64,000 nucleotides of DNA from Cordia subcordata (Eukaryota; Streptophyta; Magnoliopsida; Boraginales; Cordiaceae): positions 32,108,501 to 32,172,500 of the forward strand of contig JAPTOF010000002.1 of the NCBI GenBank assembly GCA_028554755.1, read 5' to 3'. A program made the position numbers and the translations under genes. Shown one piece after another: positions 47,624 through 59,400 of the stretch (the first letter of the stretch is position 1; each line of letters starts with the position of its first letter). The notes below the pieces were generated by a model, which was given only the letters and a program-made list of their open reading frames with translations, was not told the origin of the DNA and searched no databases.

Positions 47624-50600
47624 ATGGAGTCTACACCTTTGATTACTGCTGCTCCTTCACAAACACAAATTGAACAAGTGCAGCCTGCTATCACTGTCTT
47701 CCCTAATATGACTGCAACAACCCTTGCTAAGCCATTTCCTGATATCTCAAAAATAGAAGTATTTGCTGGAGCTAATTTCAAGAGATGGTAGAAGCGCGTG
47801 TACACTGTCCTCGACATGCATGGAGTAGCTGATACTCTTACTGATCCAAAACCTGATGAGTCGTCATCTAAACAATTAGAGCTTTGGGTTCATGCAAATA
47901 AGGTATGTAGACATACAATACTTAGCACTCTTTCTAATGAATTGTTCGATGTCTCTGTTCCTATAAGGAAACAAAGGAAATATGGCAATCTTTAATAACC
48001 AAGTACACTGAAGACATTGGAAAACAAAAGTTTGTCATTGGTAACTATTACAAATGGCAAATGACCAAGACAAAGACATCAAGATCCAAATCAATGAATA
48101 CCACAAATTGATAGAAGATCTCAAGTCGAGAAGATCATTCGCGAAGAATTTGTAGCTGGTATCCTCATAGAAAAGTTGCCTCAATCCTGGAATGACTACA
48201 AACAAAATCTCAAGCACAAACACAAGCAACTATCCCGTGCTGACTTGGTGACCCACATCATTATAGAAGATACCAACCAGAAGGAGTCCATTACTGCCAA
48301 AGGGAAGCAGATTGCAACAAAAGCCAATCTCGTGCAAGACAACAAGCCACATGGAAAGCCAAATAAAAGGTACGAAAAGAAAAATGATTACAAGCCCAAA
48401 ACTAATAATGAAACCTTCAAAAAGAAAAAAGGTCACTGTTATGTTTGTGGCAAACCTGGACACCACGCACCTCAATGCAGACAAAGAAAGGGGAGAAATG
48501 ACAATCCTGCTAAACCAAATGCAAATTTGGTTGAAGTAGATGATATTATTGCTGCGGTCATTTCTCAAGTAAATGTTGTAGCCAGTGTAAGAGATTGGGT
48601 GGTAGACTCTGGTGCTACTAGGCACATCTGTGCCAATAAAAATGATTTTGTGTCTTACACCCAACTAAATGAGGGGAAGAATCTATTTATCTTGGTGACT
48701 CAAGGACTACTCCAGTTCTTGGGAAAGGAAAAGTTCTTCTCAAACTCATACAGTAAAACACTGGCATTGAGTGAGGTATTGCATGTTCCTAATATTCGAA
48801 CCAATTTGGTATCTGTGGGATTATTAGGAAAGGTTGGAGTGAAGGTTTCTTTTGAATCTGATAAGGTCGTGTTGACCAAAAATAATATTTTTGTGGGTAA
48901 GGGATATTGTAATCATGGTTTATTTGTATTCAATATCTCCCAAGTAATGAATGAAAATGTTGGTTCTTCTGCTTACTTGATTGATTCTTGTGATTTGTGG
49001 CATGCTAGATTAGGACATGTTAGTTTGCCTTATATTAAGACAATGCAATCTATTGGTCTTATTTCTAATATCAATTATTCTAGCATGAATAAATGTGAAA
49101 TATGTGTTGAATCTAAACAAACTAAAAAATCTTGTGCTTCTGTCTTTAGAGAATCTGAGTTACTCAACCTAATTCACACTGATCTAGGAGACTTAAAACA
49201 AACTATGACTAGAGGAGGCAAAAGATATTATGTGACTTTTATAGATGACTTTTCTAGATATACAAAAGTATATTTGTTGAGAAATAAAGATGAAGCCTTT
49301 GACATGTTTCTAACATATAAATCTGAAGTAGAAAATCAATTAAATAAAAGATTAAAAGAGTTAGATCGGATAGAGGTGGTGAATATGTGTTGCTAAATGA
49401 ATATTGTGAAAAGAAAGGAATAATTCATGAGATCACACCTCCCTACTCACCTGAGTCAAATGGCATAGCTGAAAGGAAAAATAGAACCTTAAAAGAAATG
49501 ATGAATTACATGCTTGTTAGTTCTAATGCACCTGATAATCTTTGGGGCGAAGCTATTTTGTCTGCATGTCATTTACAAAATAGAATATCATATAAGAAAA
49601 CTGGAATAACCCCATATGAGTTATGGAAAGGGTATGCTCCTAATTTAAAATATTTGTAAGTGTGGGGGTGTCTTGCTAAGGTTATGTTACCTGATCCTAA
49701 AAAAAGAAAGATAGGATCTAAAACATCTGATTGTGTGTTCATTGGATATGCTAACAATAGTGCTGCTTATAGATTTCTTGTAATCAAAAGTGATGTGATT
49801 GAATGCAATACTATTGTTGAAACAAAAATGCTGAATTCTTTGAGAACATCTTTCCTTTGAAAACTGATAATATTTCTCGTGCACCTGTTATTCAAAATGA
49901 TTTTGAAAATGACAATTTGAGAAGAAGTAAGAGACCAAGAAAAGAAAATTCTTTTGGTAACGACTTTTATACTTTTCTTGTAGAGGATGATCCTCTAACT
50001 TTTTCTAATGCAATTTCTTCTTCTAGTGCGCCATTTTGGAAAGAAGCCATAAAAATTGAAATAGATTCAATATTACAAAATAATACTTGGAAATTAGTGG
50101 ATTTACCTTCAGGAGCTAAACCTATTGGTTGCAAATGGATTTTCAAAAGGAAATTAAATCCATGGTTTTATTGATAGATATAAAGCTAGACTTGTTGCAA
50201 AAGGCTTTACTCAAAAGCAAAATATTGATTATTTTGATACATATGCTCCTGTAACTAGAATTTCCTCTATTCGAATTTTAATTGCTTTGGCTTCTATCCA
50301 TAATCTTTTTATCCATCAAATGGATGTTAAAACTGCGTTTTTAAATGGTGACTTAGAAGAAGAAATTTACATGGAGCAACCTGAAGGTTGTGTGGTTGCC
50401 GGAAAAGAAAATAAAGTTTGTAAATTACTAAAGTCGTTATATGGTCTAAAGCAAGCACCTAAACAGTGGCATGAGAAATTTGACTAAGTTTTGTTGTGTG
50501 ATGGTTTTTCATCTGTTGAAGTAGATAAATGTGTTTATACAAAACTTGATAATGGTGATTGTGTGATTATATGCCTTTATGTGGATGACATGCTTATATT

Positions 50601-51525
50601 TGGTTCTAGCCTTGATATAATAGAAAGAACTAAAGGGTTTTTGTCTTCTAATTTTGATATAAAAGACATGGGAGAGGCTAGTGTCATCTTAGGCATAAAA
50701 ATCGATTTAAATGATAATGGTATAATGTTAAATCAAGGACATTATGTGGAGAAAGTTCTTAAAAAGTTCAATAATTTTGATGTGGTACCTGTGAGCACTC
50801 CTTATAATGCTAATAGCCAATTGAAAAAGAATAAAGGAGATGCTGTCTCTCAAAATATATATGCTCAAATTATTGGGAGTCTAATGCATTTAATAAATTT
50901 TACTAGACCTGATATAGCTTATGCTGTGTGTAGATTGAGTAGGTATACTCATAATCCAAATCATGATCATTGGAATGCATTAGTAAGAGTATTGAAATTT
51001 TTTAGAGGTACCATGAACCATGGTATTAAATATAGTGGATTTCATTTGTGTTAGAAGGATACTGATGATGCTAACTGGATCTCTGATTCAGATGAGACAA
51101 AATCCACTAGTGGCTATGTGTTCACCCTTGGTGGGGGTGCAGTATCTTGGAAATCAGCCAAACAAACCATAATTGCAAGGTCAACTATGGAATCAGAATT
51201 TGTGGCATTAGAGTTGGCTGGTAATGAAGCCGAGTGGCTGAGAAATTTCTTGGCAAGTATTCCGTTGGGAATAAAACCAACACCTTCTGTGTCTATGCAT
51301 TGTGATTGTCAAGCTGCAATAGCTATTGCGAAAAACAAAACCTTTAATGGGAAAAATAGACACATACACTTGAGACATAATGTAATAAAGTAGCTGCTTA
51401 GAGATGGAATTATTGCCATAGATTATGTGAAGTCAGAGATGAATTTGGCTGATCCTCTGACTAAACCTTTGGGAAGAAAACTAATTAGTGAAACATCGAG
51501 GGGAATGAGACTGCTGCCTATTTGA
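47624..51525 (+). pseudogene. copia gag-pol, multiply disrupted
   Basis: Gag starts MESTPLIT at 47624. A CX2CX4HX4C zinc knuckle is at about 48436-48480, the protease DSGATRH at about 48605-48625, the pre-integrase LWHARLGH at about 48996, integrase to about 49660, RT with the YVDDM catalytic box at 50578-50592, and RNase H from about 51100 ending at the TGA at 51523-51525. Visible breaks are in-frame stops at 47789-47791 and near 49657, 50485, 51052 and 51391, plus frameshifts near 47960, 48125, 49360, 49850 and 50165. No intact polyprotein can be made, so the copy cannot move by itself. Confidence 0.93.
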
Positions 51526-52091
51526 AATATCAACAATGATAGTAACCCAACCTATGTGATTGTCAATCCCTTGAATTAGGTTCATATGGGTAATAACAAG
51601 TCGTTTGTTGATATATTAAACACTATTAAATTTTTGTCCCTCCTATGGTGTGAATAGTGTGAAACTGCAAATAAAGTAAGGTTGAGCTATGCTCTTAATC
51701 AAATCCATATCCTTTATAGGTGGTGTATTAATTGCAGAATACACTTGATGGATTAACCTATATGAGTGTGGAGTGGAGCCGTTCCTATGAAATTTATGGC
51801 AAAATTTCTAGAGCACTCATGAATAACCAGGCACGCGCATGGCCTATTAGCGCAAAACGGCGATGAACAGCAAATTGTGGGGGTATAATGTGATAAATAA
51901 GAATCTTAACTTATAATAAGAATTCTTGGTTCATAGAAGCTAAAAGCTTCACCAATTATTCTATAAGTTATATCTTATTCTATCTAGGTCTGGTTCATAG
52001 TCTAAAAGACACCAGATACGACGCATTATACTCAATGATATAAACCCAGCAAAGTTGTTTTCTTCTAATCCTTTTGAGTTATATGGGGGAT

Positions 52092-52946
52092 TATTGGGTG
52101 TTTTTGTTTGTACCTCAAAAAGAATAGAATATTTCCCACATTGGAAAAGTTATAAATCTTTTCTCACTTTATATTAGATTTCACTCTAGTGGGCTTGTAA
52201 AAGAAAGGATAAGGGGTTGGGCTCGCGAGCATGAGATTTGGGCCGATAGTTCAAATTGGTGGATTTGCCCCTCACAAGCAAGATATACGTGAGGCCCGGT
52301 CCAAGCCACTTTTTAAATTTATTATTTTTTATTTTCAGAAGAAAGTTTATTTTTAGCCTTAACGGAATAGTTCGAATTTTCCTCCTGGTGTTTCATTTTT
52401 TGAACAAGTAAAACATGTGCTTAAAAATCTACCTGCAATTCTTCTTATTTTTTATTTTCAGAAGAAAGTTTATTTTTAGCCTTAACGGAATAGTTCGAAT
52501 TTTCATCCTGGTGTTTCATTTTTTGAACAAGTAAAACATGTGCTTAAAAGTCTACCTGCAATTCCTCTTTAGCTGTTGAAGACCAGGTATTTCTCACTTT
52601 CTGCTGCACCTTTTTCGAGCTACTCTGTTGAGCCTGAAGCCTATAAATAGCCCTCCATTCCAAGCTAAATGCATATAAAAAAATTCTTCTCTTGTACTCT
52701 GTTAAATTCTTCTCTTGTATTAAGACTGCTGGGTATTTTTTCTTTCAAGTTTCTTTTGCTGTTCCTGTACCTAGTTCAAAACTAGAAGAGCTTGTTGAAT
52801 CCTGGGGGATACGCTTTCAGTTGGGCGAAATATCCTTAAGGACAGTGTTCATAACACGCCTCAAGCTACTATCTGTTTTTGCTACATTACTTTTGCACTT
52901 GTTCTACTATTGAGTTTATTTTCTTTAGACTATTTTTTTGACAACA
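52092..52946 (+). repeat. 3' LTR with internal 123-bp duplication
   Basis: It begins TATTGGGTG (the expected TG has become TA) and ends GACAACA. It is 855 bp, that is 125 bp longer than the 5' LTR. Most of the excess is a tandem copy with period 123, anchored by CAGAAGAAAGTTTATTTTTA at 52336 and again at 52459. Confidence 0.92.
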
Positions 52947-52951
52947 GAAAC

Positions 52952-53261
52952 ATCATTTGAAATTAAGAATCACTCATGAGAAAGTGGGATTTTCAATGTG
53001 GAACTTCGTTGCAACGCAATATTTGGATATGAGAATTGTAATTGATGCATTTAAGATAGTAGATATCATACGTTTAGGGACAACAAGCTTGTGGCCAGAA
53101 AGTAACAGTGTAGCAATCAAGTAACAAAATATCTGATGTACTATTGTTTTCATGAAGATAATTTTCCAGAATCCATCAACAACATCTTTCATACAGGGTA
53201 GACACTTATTTTATTCTTCACCTCTTGAAGTATAGACAGTGTATTAAACTTCAGAAATAAC
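52952..53261. other. 3' flank of the 53262-55378 P450
   Basis: A short stretch between the copia target site and the stop codon of the minus-strand P450, probably its 3' UTR and flank. Nothing else is seen. Confidence 0.5.
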
Positions 53262-55378
53262 TCAAAGCTGGGAGAGAAGTTGAGTCTGGCGTGGAATGCA
53301 GACAGCCTCCAAAGGCTTAGCTTTATGCATGGTGATTCTAGCAACGTAGCTCATGTCTATCTCGTCCTGTTGAACCTTTTCCCAGTCAAAACATTGTATG
53401 AGTGCTCCAACTGCCAGCAAAATTGTCCGAAGGCCCATGTTGGCTCCAGGGCAAGCTCTCCTCCCGACGCCAAACGGAACGAATTTGAAACCTGCTCTTT
53501 CGGATTCCACGGCTTTAAATCTCTCTGGCTTGAACTTGTTAGGCTCCTCCCACACCTTAGGATCTCTATGCATCGCCCAAGCATTCACCAGAACAATTGT
53601 ATCTTTTGGGATTTCATATCCCCCAACTACACAGTCTTCAGAAGAATAGTGAGGTAAAAGAAGTGGCACTGGAGGATACAGTCTTAGTGTCTCGTTAACA
53701 ACACAATGCAGATATGGAAGTTTAGCAAGATCGGATTCATTCAACAAGCGCTCGTGGCCTACAACATTGTCAATCTCTGTTCTCAACTTCTGCAGTTCCT
53801 CTGGATGACTTAAGAGAAGCGACATAGCCCATTCGATTGACACAGATGATGTCTCTGTTCCTGCAACAAACATTATCTGCAGCCCATCTTCCTATAGTCA
53901 GAAATAGAATTCTTTTCTACTTGAATCAATTATCTAAAGCGGATAAACTAGTGTAGTAGTAGAGATTAATTGATTCATTGTACGACTGGCATTAAAAGAA
54001 GAAATGAAAAGGATGTTTCATTCTATGTGACTAATTGCGTACGAGACAAGAACATGTAAATTTCTTCTCTTTCGTTGGCCCCACAGAGTGCTGAAAGTCC
54101 AACTAGTATAGCTAGACGAATTAATTTCCTTTAGGGTTAGGCACTCATGAGGTTGCGTGCTTTAGAAATTACAAATGATAAGAATAAAAATAGTATGATG
54201 TTAACTTACTCCACCGATTTAGTCAAAATCCACATATTAGAGTGATAGTTTGATTGAGTAGTCAAATTGGAGGAACATCTAATTTGAACAAAATATCTTT
54301 TTGTCAATGTCAGGCAATTCAAGTTTAAAATTTGTCTTTTAAGGCAATCTCAAATGGATAATGATCGAGATTTTATAATTAAATTATTTAAATAATTAAC
54401 ACAATTTTTATCGTATTAAATTTTTTATTTAAAACATATGAAAATGTTTAATAGGAGCCCACTTACTAGTATAATACTCTTGAAAATCTCATCCGTGTAG
54501 AATTCAGGGTCTGATTCTTGGAGAGAGAGAAAAACTTCAACCAGTGACGCCCTTTCTTCAGTTTTCAGGGAAGCACTAGAATTTGCGGAACTAATTTTCT
54601 GCCTGACCTCATCTATCAACCCCTGCAAAAAAACATCTCTCTTGTTGCGCAATGAGATGAAAATCTTTTCCAGCCCTTTATACCCAAACAATTTCAAGAC
54701 TGGAAAAAAGTCGCATGCATTCATTGAGATACTCGTAAAGAATATGCTCCTGAATTTCGCAATAAGTTGCTTCCCAACCTCTGTTGCAGCATCCTCTTCA
54801 CGCACCCACCATCCTCCACAAACTAGCCGCATGATTACATTGTATGTTAAAGTGGAAATCCAATAGTTCAAATCAACCTTTTGGACTCCATTTTTGGAAG
54901 CTCTGAGGATTAATCTCGAAAGAGTTTTAACTTCTTCCTCGCGGATGATGGCAGACTTTTGGAGGCTGTTTGTAGAGAAGAGTTCAACAACAGTTACGCG
55001 GCGAAGAGTCCGCCAGAGATGGCCGTATGGGGCCCACGCGAAGGCGACGTAGTTGTACGTCAGGTGATCGCCGGCCATGGACTTTGGCCGGCTTGCGAAA
55101 TTGATGTCATTCTTGGTGAAGCATTCTTCGACTATGGATGGAGATGATACGACGAGAAAAGATTTACATCCGATTCGGAGTGAAAAAATGGGACCATGTT
55201 GAGATGATAATGAAGCAAGGGCTAGGTGAAGAGAGTTCTTGATAAGGTAAAGGTGGCCAATGATGGGAAGAGCAAGAGGACTAGGTGGTAACTTTTTCTT
55301 GCTATGATTATACACAGGTTTCAGTAACAGAATGAATAGTATTAACACAGCTAGACAAGAGTAGTAGAGGGCTTCCAT
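53262..55378 (-). CDS. Cytochrome P450, CYP81-type, canonical
   Basis: On the minus strand, exon 1 is 55378-54467 and exon 2 is 53876-53262, joined in phase 0 over a 590-bp GT-AG intron; about 508 residues. It has an N-terminal anchor (about 5-21), the hinge [15 protein letters not shown]-helix AGTETS (309-314), ExxR in [11 protein letters not shown] (365-375), FKPERF (419-424), and the heme loop [10 protein letters not shown] with Cys446. The intron position and the ending LLSQL are shared with the neighbour at 44090-45677, so the two arose by tandem duplication and were then split by the copia insertion. It should be an ER monooxygenase of specialised metabolism or detoxification; the substrate cannot be read from sequence. 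In exon 1 the region usually reading GKRYYG is CGGWWVRE. Confidence 0.93.
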
Positions 55379-55443
55379 GGTGGCTAAACTCTTAGGGTTG
55401 ACTGGTTAGCTGTACAAGATGTTGGTAGTTATGGTGTTTTATA

Positions 55444-55450
55444 ATTTATA
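55444..55450 (-). promoter_or_regulatory. Candidate TATA box of the canonical P450
   Basis: TATAAAT on the minus strand, about 66 bp upstream of the ATG at 55378, within GGCCTTATAAATTATAAAAC. Confidence 0.5.
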
Positions 55451-55673
55451 AGGCCAATATGACTTCACTGCATTCGTCATGGCCTTACCGCATATGGATT
55501 GCTGACACTGAATTTCTTTCAATACGACAAAAAGAAGGTTCTTTCAATAAATTTTACATATATAATGACTGAAAGTCTTAAAACAAGTCAATGTATGTTT
55601 CACCAAAAGAAAAAGAAAGAAAAAAACACTATACCATGAGGATTTTCTTTTCAAAATTAAGAAAGTGGAGTTA

Positions 55674-55884
55674 GGGCCTGTTTAAATTTGCTTTTTTTAA
55701 AAGTGCTTTGTTTTAATAGTTTTTAAAAAATAAATTTTTTTTTAGAAGCTAAAAATTATTATTTTTAAAAAAATTATATTTGAGCCTTTTTTTAAATTTC
55801 ATATTTTTTTAGAGTCAAATTAAATAATTATTGTAAATTTAATGAAAAAAAAATTTTTTCTTAAAAAAAAATTAATCCAGGCTC
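55674..55884. mobile_element. Short Tourist-like MITE (GGGCCTG ends)
   Basis: It begins GGGCCTGTTTAAATTTGC right after TTA (55671-55673), and its end in reverse complement reads GAGCCTGGATTAATTT. The following bases are TTG, one mismatch from TTA. The interior is A/T homopolymer-rich. It sits about 0.3 kb upstream of the canonical P450. Confidence 0.55.
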
Positions 55885-56024
55885 TTGGTATTAGAATATT
55901 TAGAAAGAAAACAAGAGCATACTCAAGGCGACTGTATTCATTGATTGATGTTCTGTACATCGAGGAGCAATTTATAGCTGAGCTAGGGAGAGCTAGAGGC
56001 AGCTTGGAAGTGAGGTATTAATAG

Positions 56025-56960
56025 ATAGAGATAGAGAGAGACTTGGTAAAAACATCTGCAATTTGCTCCTTTGAAGCAAGATAATGCAAAGCTGGTTTCT
56101 TTGCAAGTAATTGCTCCCTAAGAAAGTGATTATCACACCAAATATTTGGTGTATGGACTGGAATGGGAAGATCATCAAGATTGAAGCACAACCATTTTAA
56201 TTTAGCTGCACTGGTAGCAAGGCTTATTTATTCAGCTTCTTTGGAGATCTGGACGCTATTGTTTGCCTCTGGAAGACCAAGATATCATATTATTCCGAAG
56301 AAAATAGCATAGCCTTATACTGACACCCTAGTAATAGGATTTGAGGCCCAATCTGTATGATCACTAAAGGCTGTTAACTGAAAACAACCCTTGTAAACTA
56401 CAAGCCAGTGTTGGAAAGTCCCTTGAATGAACGTTAATAACCTCTTGGGCATAGTGAAATGCTGCTGGGGAGGACAACGCATGATTTGACACAGTGTTTA
56501 TTACAAATTGTATGTCTGGCCTTGTTAAAGTTAAGTATTGAAATGCTCCTATAATACTTCTGAAGATAGAAGGATTAGAGTATGGTAAGTATACATCTTT
56601 AAACTTAAAGCATGAATTTTGAAGCATTGCGGAAGCAGGTTCTAGTTTACACCATAATGTTCCAGTCTTATTTAGGATATCGTTTGCGTGCTTGTGCTAA
56701 TTGGGTACAGAACTAGTCTCATTGTAGCTGATCTCCAATCCTAAGAAGTATGATAGTACTCAAAAATCTTTAACTGCAAATTCAGTAGCCATTAGGCTGA
56801 TGAGATTACCAATTGCAGTAGAAGATGTCCGAGGTAAGCATGATCAATTGCTCAGACAAAGTCGTCTTAATGAATAAGGATGTGTCAGTCTTACCTCACC
56901 TCAATAAGAACCCTACTAACAACTGATTCCAGGCTCTTGGAGCCTATTTCAAACCATAAA
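56025..56960 (-). pseudogene. Decayed copia RT/RNase H remnant
   Basis: Read on the minus strand, RT phrases appear near 56700-56800 (the FAVKDF..LSYFLGLEISY type), then NPSIFRSIIGAFQYLTLTRP at about 56500-56570. RNase H phrases follow at 56040-56240 (SPKEAE, AAKLKWLC, HFLREQLLAKKPALHYLASK and IADVFTK). In-frame stops and deletions are frequent and no LTRs were found. Its sequence differs from the copia copy at 46868, so it is an older, separate insertion. Confidence 0.85.
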
Positions 56961-59086
56961 TATACGCATAATCAGGCTTTTGCAGGATCAGGAAAGCATT
57001 GTGGTTGTTGTATATAGACTTATTCCTGTAAATGAGGAAAGCATTGGCACATTTAATTGTCTAATGGACCATTGAAAATGCAAAGCTAAGGCTAATACAA
57101 TCCTGACCGTCTGTATTTTTACCACACAGATGAATGTGTCAAAGTTCTTTTTACTGCTACTAGTTCTTTTTTTCCCTTGTGATCAATTGATACAAACACG
57201 AATAACATAGAAAATTTAATGAAAAATATGGTCATACTGTTTTTGGTCGAGAAGCTATATACTTTATATATAACCAAAAAATTGTGCGCATAAGCCGATT
57301 TCAACGGCCTCAAACATGGTCGTACTTACTACTATATGCTTATGTTGTGTGTGTTTTTCGTATAGCAAGCTCAGATTTTTTAGAAGTACTATCAAAATCA
57401 TCTCGCATAATTTGAAAAAGTATAGAAATGAAAACCCACCCGTCTTTGTCATGCTGATTTAACTCCTTGCTTTTTCGTATTAGGACTACTTTTTTTTAGA
57501 AACTCCAAGTTCAAAAGCACGACCGAGTGGCTAATGAAGAAAGGGAATGAACTTTGTGGCCTGATGTATCTTTAACTATTTATCTCCTGAATCCGTGCTT
57601 GTTCAAAGCTTCAAATGGTCAAAAAAAGAGTCTGTTTCTCCATGTAAAGCTATAGACACACGTTATGATTAGCTGCTAACTACAATGCTAATTGACATGC
57701 GTGCTGGCTTTTAAGGAACTTGCACTCAGTAGCCAAAAAGCCAATAATCAGCGACAGGTTTACCTTTAACGGGGCAATAATCATATGTCAATTTTCTTAT
57801 TTTATCCATTTAAGGATCTTCTCTTGTTATCGTTAATTAATACCATAAAAAAAAGATAAAAGAACGAATAAATTAAATTATGTAGTGACCAAAATCTGAC
57901 ATTGACTTACTTGTACTTATTTTTACAGTTTAGGTCCAAGTCATCTAACAAAAACCCACTGAATATGTGGACCAAGAAATCATAACCATTAAAATGGGTC
58001 AGTCAAAAGATGGAAAACTCAGAATTAGTCTCAGCATCTGTTGCAGTCATAACTCCACACGATACGACCCTTGTCTAAGATGGACGTGGCATAGTTGTGT
58101 CGATGATTCTTGGTTTCAAATTCTATAGGGAAGGAGGGTTGGGTTGGCGGTGAAAGGTAAAAAAGAAAAATGCAGCTGGACAATTTGCAGCCAAATGTCA
58201 CTATGAGAGACAAATCTGCTTATGATATGAGCAATACCGCAATACGATACCTACCATGGTTGTTCTTAATTAGATTCCCATTGGCAACTTCTTTCCATAA
58301 TATCAGCATCCTCCGGTGTATGAGAGTAATGGTGATTCGAAGTGATCACAAAAATAAACACCTTCAAGGCACGGGAAAAGATCTCACCCCCTGTCTAGCT
58401 AAGGATCTAGTTTTACCAGACTGAAGCCTTGTCTATTCCACTGCTGCTTACAGAGAACTCCTGACTAAAGTTATTCTTAACAACACGCTGATATTAATTT
58501 ATTTCCTTACACTTCCTTTGCAATCTGGTGATCAATCATTTTTATATTTATATATCTTTTGTCTAATTTTCACTTGAGCATCGAAGAATTATCTTGAACC
58601 TTTCAAAGTCAAGCATCAAGCGTCCACTTCATTATATAGAGACAACAAGAGATGTGAGGAGAAGTTGAAAGAGGACAATGCAAGGCGCAACAAGAAAGTA
58701 ATGATAAATAGATAACAAAAAGAGAACAATACAACTCAATAATATTGTGCAACTAGACTATATACGTAGTATGTATTTTTAAATTTGTAGTTTTCAGTAT
58801 ACAAGTATCATGATTTCATGAAGAGCTAAAGTAACACGCCGAGGTTGAAAACAATTGCGCAGTTGACGAGGTTTGATCATCATTCAGACCCCTCTAGCAT
58901 CATTCACCGCAAACAAAGGAAACCAAAAGAAATTACACAGACCAAACAAATTTGTAGAGGCTTTGAAACAAAAAAAAAAAAACTGGCTCCTGCACAGAGC
59001 CAAAGTCTCGTTGATCTTTTTGTTCAAAATACTTTGCAAGTCGCTTCGATTTTGATCGTTGAAGAAAACAAGAATCATTTTTGCCT
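56961..59086. other. Intergenic region
   Basis: No gene is recognised. The first ~100 bp may extend the copia remnant. The rest is AT-rich, and the last part is the CLE gene's 3' flank. Confidence 0.45.
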
Positions 59087-59341
59087 TCAACGATTGTGAA
59101 GAGGGTCTGAAGCATTGGGCACTTTCCTTTGGCTTGAGAAGTACACGTCGAAATACTGCTTCTTGCGTTGCTGTAGCGCCAGCTTACGCTGCTTCATCTC
59201 TTGCATTCCTGCTGCTACTTTTTCTTTCATGCCAAGACCAATCGTAGTATTGTTCTCTCCAGAGACCAACAGGGACAAGAAAGTCACCAAGACCACTAGC
59301 TTTCGCAAAATCCCAACTTCAACACATCGCTTGATTTTCAT
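59087..59341 (-). CDS. CLE (CLAVATA3/ESR-related) peptide precursor
   Basis: A minus-strand single-exon precursor of 84 residues, starting MKIKRC. A hydrophobic segment (about 11-27) is the signal peptide or anchor, a charged Lys/Gln-rich middle follows, and the CLE box RKVPNASDPLHN (72-83) is followed by a final Arg. The mature 12-13-mer is released to the apoplast and perceived by LRR receptor kinases in meristem, vascular or root control. The box is closest in style to CLE25/26/27-type peptides, but position 6 is Ala where Gly is almost invariant. The internal Met was chosen since it lies about 50 bp after a TATA box and gives a normal CLE length; the same frame is open 68 codons further upstream, but that includes the TATA region. 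Confidence 0.9.
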   Translation of the reverse strand: MKIKRCVEVGILRKLVVLVTFLSLLVSGENNTTIGLGMKEKVAAGMQEMKQRKLALQQRKKQYFDVYFSSQRKVPNASDPLHNR

Positions 59342-59392
59342 TGTTCTTCTACTTGACCAAAAGAACAAGGGATCAAATCTGCAAAAGCTTTG

Positions 59393-59400
59393 TTTATAAA
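59393..59400 (-). promoter_or_regulatory. Candidate TATA box of the CLE gene
   Basis: TTTATAAA (palindromic) lies about 52 bp upstream of the chosen ATG at 59341. It supports that start over the longer open frame. Confidence 0.5.

Larger units (their letters stand above)
46868..52946 (+). mobile_element. Full-length but decayed Ty1/copia retrotransposon (6.1 kb)
   Basis: The 5' LTR is 46868-47597, the internal region 47598-52091 and the 3' LTR 52092-52946. The 5 bases gaaac flank both sides (46863-46867 and 52947-52951), a perfect copia-type target duplication. The domain order protease, integrase, RT, RNase H defines copia. A polypurine-like TATATGGGGGAT precedes the 3' LTR. Right after the 5' LTR I do not see the usual initiator-Met primer-binding site. 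The element inserted between two P450 paralogues, about 315 bp past the stop of one and 1.2 kb upstream of the other. Confidence 0.95.
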
